Positions 61,437 through 64,000 of a DNA stretch of 64,000 nt are shown one piece after another. The notes under the pieces are model-generated. The model did no database searches. It was not told the DNA's origin and was given only the letters and a program-made list of their open reading frames with translations. Each line of letters opens with the position of its first letter. Position 1 is the stretch's first letter. The DNA is from Crocinitomicaceae bacterium (GTDB lineage Bacteria; Bacteroidota; Bacteroidia; Flavobacteriales_D; Crocinitomicaceae): positions 186,001 through 250,000 of the forward strand of contig JAQXBM010000022.1 of the NCBI GenBank assembly GCA_029252405.1. Direction: 5' to 3'. A program made the position numbers and the translations under genes.

Positions 61437-63233
61437 ATGGCAATAGTAAAAGGGAAGGATCATAGAAGTATAAAAGAACGATTGCTCAGACGTGCAATGG
61501 GGTTGTGGGGTATCGCTGATCGAGATAAAGTCGATCCGATAGTCGATATGATGCTAGATGTTTTTGCATACGAATTGGCAAGAGTCAATGAAGAAATAAA
61601 AGTATCGGACGGTAAACTCTTGGAACGACTTTCAAGAATATTGGTAGACGACAAATGGTCATTGCCATCTCCTTCGCATGCTTTACTTAAAATGATGCCA
61701 ATTGACAACCAATTGGAAATTACACGTAAGACACAATTCTATTATTCGAAGATGGAGCTTGGGGAAACCAAGGACGTGTTCTTTACACCAATGTGCACGC
61801 ACAATCTCCTTGGAGCGCACGTGCGATGTATGGCTTTTGGGGATGAATTATACCTCCGTGATGAAGATGCCGATATTGAACAAAGCGTAAGATGTCTCAA
61901 AGACAAACGATTTGATGATCACACCATTTGGATTGGAATCAAAATCGATAAAGCGCTTATTGGTGGACAGACTAAATTGCCAATTTGTTTACTGCTGAAG
62001 GATTCAGTTTTGGACAGCCAGCTGAAAACTACCCAAGCGTCAGATGCAAATGGCACAGTGCTTCCAATGGAGAGCAAAGTCTTCGAATCGGAATACCCAA
62101 ATCAAGAACATTATTTCGCTCGAGTAAATCGATACTACCAGAACTATTTGTACGAAATTGATTTGGAAGAAGCTGAAAAGGAATTGGTATTGATGTCGAA
62201 ACAATTCGAAGAGCTCTTTGATAAAATCGACATTGAAGAATACGACGAAGAGCTTTTTTGGATCAAATTAAAACTTCCAGTGACTTTCGATCGGGAAGAG
62301 CTAGAGAAACTTGAAGTGAATCTAAATGTATTCCCTATCGTTAACAGACGTTTTGTTTACAAACAACATTCTTTGGTGAGAAACGGAAGATTGGTATCCC
62401 TTCCAACGGATATTGAAGGTCACGACTTTTTCCTCAATTTGGAACGCTTGCTAGACGATACGGGCTCAAACTATACGCCAGTTTTAGATAGCGACATCAA
62501 TGATCTTTCTGGAACTTATTCATTGTATTTCGGTAATGCCGATCGATTTGATCAACGAAATGCCAAGGGAATGTTGAACCGAATGATCCAAGCGGTTCGA
62601 GAAGAAGGAAGCGCATTTTCAGCAATCGGTTATGATTTGTTGAATGCACACCTTAAAGAACTCAGCTCGAAACTCGATGTACTCGAGAAGAAGGTAAACG
62701 TGTCCTATAAGAATGTAATCGGTAGCGTTGAAAAGCAATATTTGGTAACGGAACCATACGAGAATACAACCTTCTTCGAATGTGAATTTTGGAAAACAAA
62801 TGGAAACCTGGCAAACGGAATTGCGGACAAGACGTATTTCAGCCAATACCAAAGTATTGACGTACAATCAAATGTTATTTCGCTTCAAACTGAAACTGTT
62901 GGGGGAATTATCCGTACAACGACCAAGGAGAAGATCAACAGCCTCAGATCAGGCATCCTTACAAGAGACAGAATTGTGTCGAGAGAAGACATAAGAGCTT
63001 TTGTGAAAGCAATGATCGGAAGCACGCTCGAAGAGGTCGAGGTTCGATCTGGAGTAGCGATCTCTCCTAAGAAAAAGGAAGGTTTGGTGAGGACCACGCA
63101 TGTCACTGTAACACTTTCGTCCAAGTATTCTATGAATAGTGAAAACAAAAAACGAATGGCGCAATTTATTCAGGCTGAGTTAGAGCATCGTTCTGTTCAA
63201 AGCATTCCTTATCAAGTACAAATTAGCGAATAA
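61437..63233 (+). CDS. tssF: T6SS baseplate protein TssF-like
   Basis: A 598-residue cytosolic protein. The N-terminus has SIKERLLRRAMGLWGIADRDK followed by VDPIVDMMLDVFAYELARVNEEI, then LLERLSRILVDDKWSLPSPSHALLKM, the TssF helical-bundle and strand pattern. The middle shows beta-rich wing domains, and the end (ILTRDRIVSREDIRAFVKAMIG...RTTHVTVTLSSKYSMNSENKKRMAQFIQAELEHRS) matches phage gp6-like baseplate folds. TssF pairs with TssG to form the wedge. The Bacteroidota versions diverge strongly from proteobacterial ones, so the name rests on position between tssE and clpV as well as on pattern. Confidence 0.78.
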   Translation: MAIVKGKDHRSIKERLLRRAMGLWGIADRDKVDPIVDMMLDVFAYELARVNEEIKVSDGKLLERLSRILVDDKWSLPSPSHALLKMMPIDNQLEITRKTQFYYSKMELGETKDVFFTPMCTHNLLGAHVRCMAFGDELYLRDEDADIEQSVRCLKDKRFDDHTIWIGIKIDKALIGGQTKLPICLLLKDSVLDSQLKTTQASDANGTVLPMESKVFESEYPNQEHYFARVNRYYQNYLYEIDLEEAEKELVLMSKQFEELFDKIDIEEYDEELFWIKLKLPVTFDREELEKLEVNLNVFPIVNRRFVYKQHSLVRNGRLVSLPTDIEGHDFFLNLERLLDDTGSNYTPVLDSDINDLSGTYSLYFGNADRFDQRNAKGMLNRMIQAVREEGSAFSAIGYDLLNAHLKELSSKLDVLEKKVNVSYKNVIGSVEKQYLVTEPYENTTFFECEFWKTNGNLANGIADKTYFSQYQSIDVQSNVISLQTETVGGIIRTTTKEKINSLRSGILTRDRIVSREDIRAFVKAMIGSTLEEVEVRSGVAISPKKKEGLVRTTHVTVTLSSKYSMNSENKKRMAQFIQAELEHRSVQSIPYQVQISE

Positions 63234-63235
63234 GC

Positions 63236-64000
63236 ATGGAAAGTCTATTTAGTTCTGCACTCAGTTCTGCGATCAAACTCGCGAAAAATTTTGCCGCCAA
63301 TGATGGTCACGAGACCTATGGGGTATCACACCTGGCACTTGCACTTTTTCATGAACCAACAGGTTTAACGGAAGTTCTTCAAAGCATGGAGAAAGATGTT
63401 GCCTACCTCATGGATTGGTTTGAGATGAGACGTGAAGTTTACGCTTCATCAGAAGGTGGTCGAGAAGATGAAGGTACAATCGCAGATGAAAATGTTCAAA
63501 AAGTATTTGAAGAATCTGAAAGATCTAAAATCAAATTGGGAACAGATTACATTGACGGTGTTTGTGTGATGATGGCAATCGTCCGCAAAGGAGTCGTGTA
63601 CGATAATTCGCAGATTGAAACCTTATCAGTTCAAGAGGCGGACTTCCTTCGTTTGTATGATTCTCCCTTACGTTCATCATCAGGGGTTCCTGGAGTTAGC
63701 GGCGGTGGCGAGCAAGATGTGAATATTCAGTCGATAAGCTATTGTACGAACATGCGTACGCAGAAGAACATCGACGAAGGTGGATTGATCATCGGAAGAA
63801 GTAAAGAAATCCGTTCCGTATTTGAAAACTTGGAACGACAAGAAAATAGAGGAGTTCTAGTTGTTGGAGACTCAGGAGTTGGGAAATCAGGCTTTATCAA
63901 AGCATTGATTAAATACATTTCGGAATCGAAAAACCCAATGGTCCAGGAAATGGAGATTTTGGGACTCAACACTGCGAAATTGCTCGCCAATAGTGCGAAC
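63236..64000 (+). CDS. tssH: T6SS AAA+ ATPase ClpV (TssH), 5' part
   Basis: The first 255 codons are in the window; the gene runs off the right edge. The N-terminal Clp-N repeats (SSALSSAIKLAKNFAANDGHETYGVSHLALALF; FEESERSKIKLGTDYIDGVCVMMAIV) are followed by a linker and the first AAA+ domain, with GGLIIGRSKEIRSVFENL and Walker A GDSGVGKS (near residue 218). ClpV binds the TssB helix of contracted sheaths and pulls them apart for reuse. The start codon overlaps no gene and lies 2 bases after the tssF stop, so tssE-tssF-clpV form an operon. Confidence 0.9.
   Translation, partial: MESLFSSALSSAIKLAKNFAANDGHETYGVSHLALALFHEPTGLTEVLQSMEKDVAYLMDWFEMRREVYASSEGGREDEGTIADENVQKVFEESERSKIKLGTDYIDGVCVMMAIVRKGVVYDNSQIETLSVQEADFLRLYDSPLRSSSGVPGVSGGGEQDVNIQSISYCTNMRTQKNIDEGGLIIGRSKEIRSVFENLERQENRGVLVVGDSGVGKSGFIKALIKYISESKNPMVQEMEILGLNTAKLLANSAN

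Overview
The window looks like a chromosomal segment of a member of the Bacteroidota, most likely a marine or freshwater Flavobacteriales bacterium of the Crocinitomicaceae/Fluviicola type (the family is an inference). The evidence is secreted proteins with type IX secretion (T9SS) C-terminal domains, a gliding-type surface protein paired with a PorP/SprF protein, DUF4292 and DUF2911 proteins, TAnnTTTG promoter motifs, and sheath, baseplate and ClpV genes of the Bacteroidota-specific type VI secretion system (T6SS-iii). TAA, TAG and TGA all end apparently intact genes, so the code looks standard.

Layout. 1-6.2 kb: envelope and housekeeping genes (end of dut, sugar nucleotidyltransferase, TPR lipoprotein, DUF4292 lipoprotein, EnvC-like M23 protein, NlpC/P60 hydrolase, pyrophosphatase), several overlapping. 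6.4-10.3 kb: a LamG T9SS cargo protein and an RprXY-like two-component pair. 10.3-17.6 kb: VOC protein, a DinB-like gene broken by a stop, a GT39-type glycosyltransferase, secreted proteins of unknown function, a membrane AraC regulator and a DUF2911 protein. 17.7-24.2 kb: PIG-L deacetylase, a 37-residue membrane microprotein and a sodium:solute symporter joined by two ATGA overlaps, then two tandem bestrophins. 24.2-31.6 kb: short-chain dehydrogenase, AraC regulator, ThuA-like protein, tRNA-Leu(TAA), tRNA-Gly(GCC), mutS and a TrmH-type methyltransferase. 31.8-35.7 kb: a choice-of-anchor-L surface protein with six 240-bp repeats, and its PorP/SprF partner. 35.8-40.6 kb: a polysaccharide cluster (FkbM methyltransferase, Wzx-like flippase, Wzz, O-antigen ligase). 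40.8-46.9 kb: a large outer-membrane protein, a 7TM-SpoIIE phosphatase and an ERI1-like exonuclease. 47-51.5 kb: Ppx/GppA, a stop-interrupted secreted protein, der and era. 51.6-58.5 kb: a Lys/Thr-rich secreted protein, a zinc-ribbon membrane protein lacking one Cys, a twice-frameshifted lipocalin-like gene, a four-helix membrane protein, an S9 peptidase, a LytTR regulator and a PKD-domain T9SS protein. 58.8-64 kb: the start of the T6SS-iii locus, with tssC and tssB on the minus strand and tssE, tssF and clpV on the plus strand, running off the right edge.

Two points deserve most attention. First, several genes carry single lesions: two in-frame TAG codons, one probable in-frame TGA, one gene with two one-base losses in A runs, and one lost zinc-ribbon Cys. 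At least one TAG lies where Trp is expected. They may be real gene decay, a G-to-A mutation bias or sequence error. Second, there is compact translational coupling: PIG-L / microprotein / symporter, and wzz and the O-antigen ligase in the same frame with only one stop codon between them.
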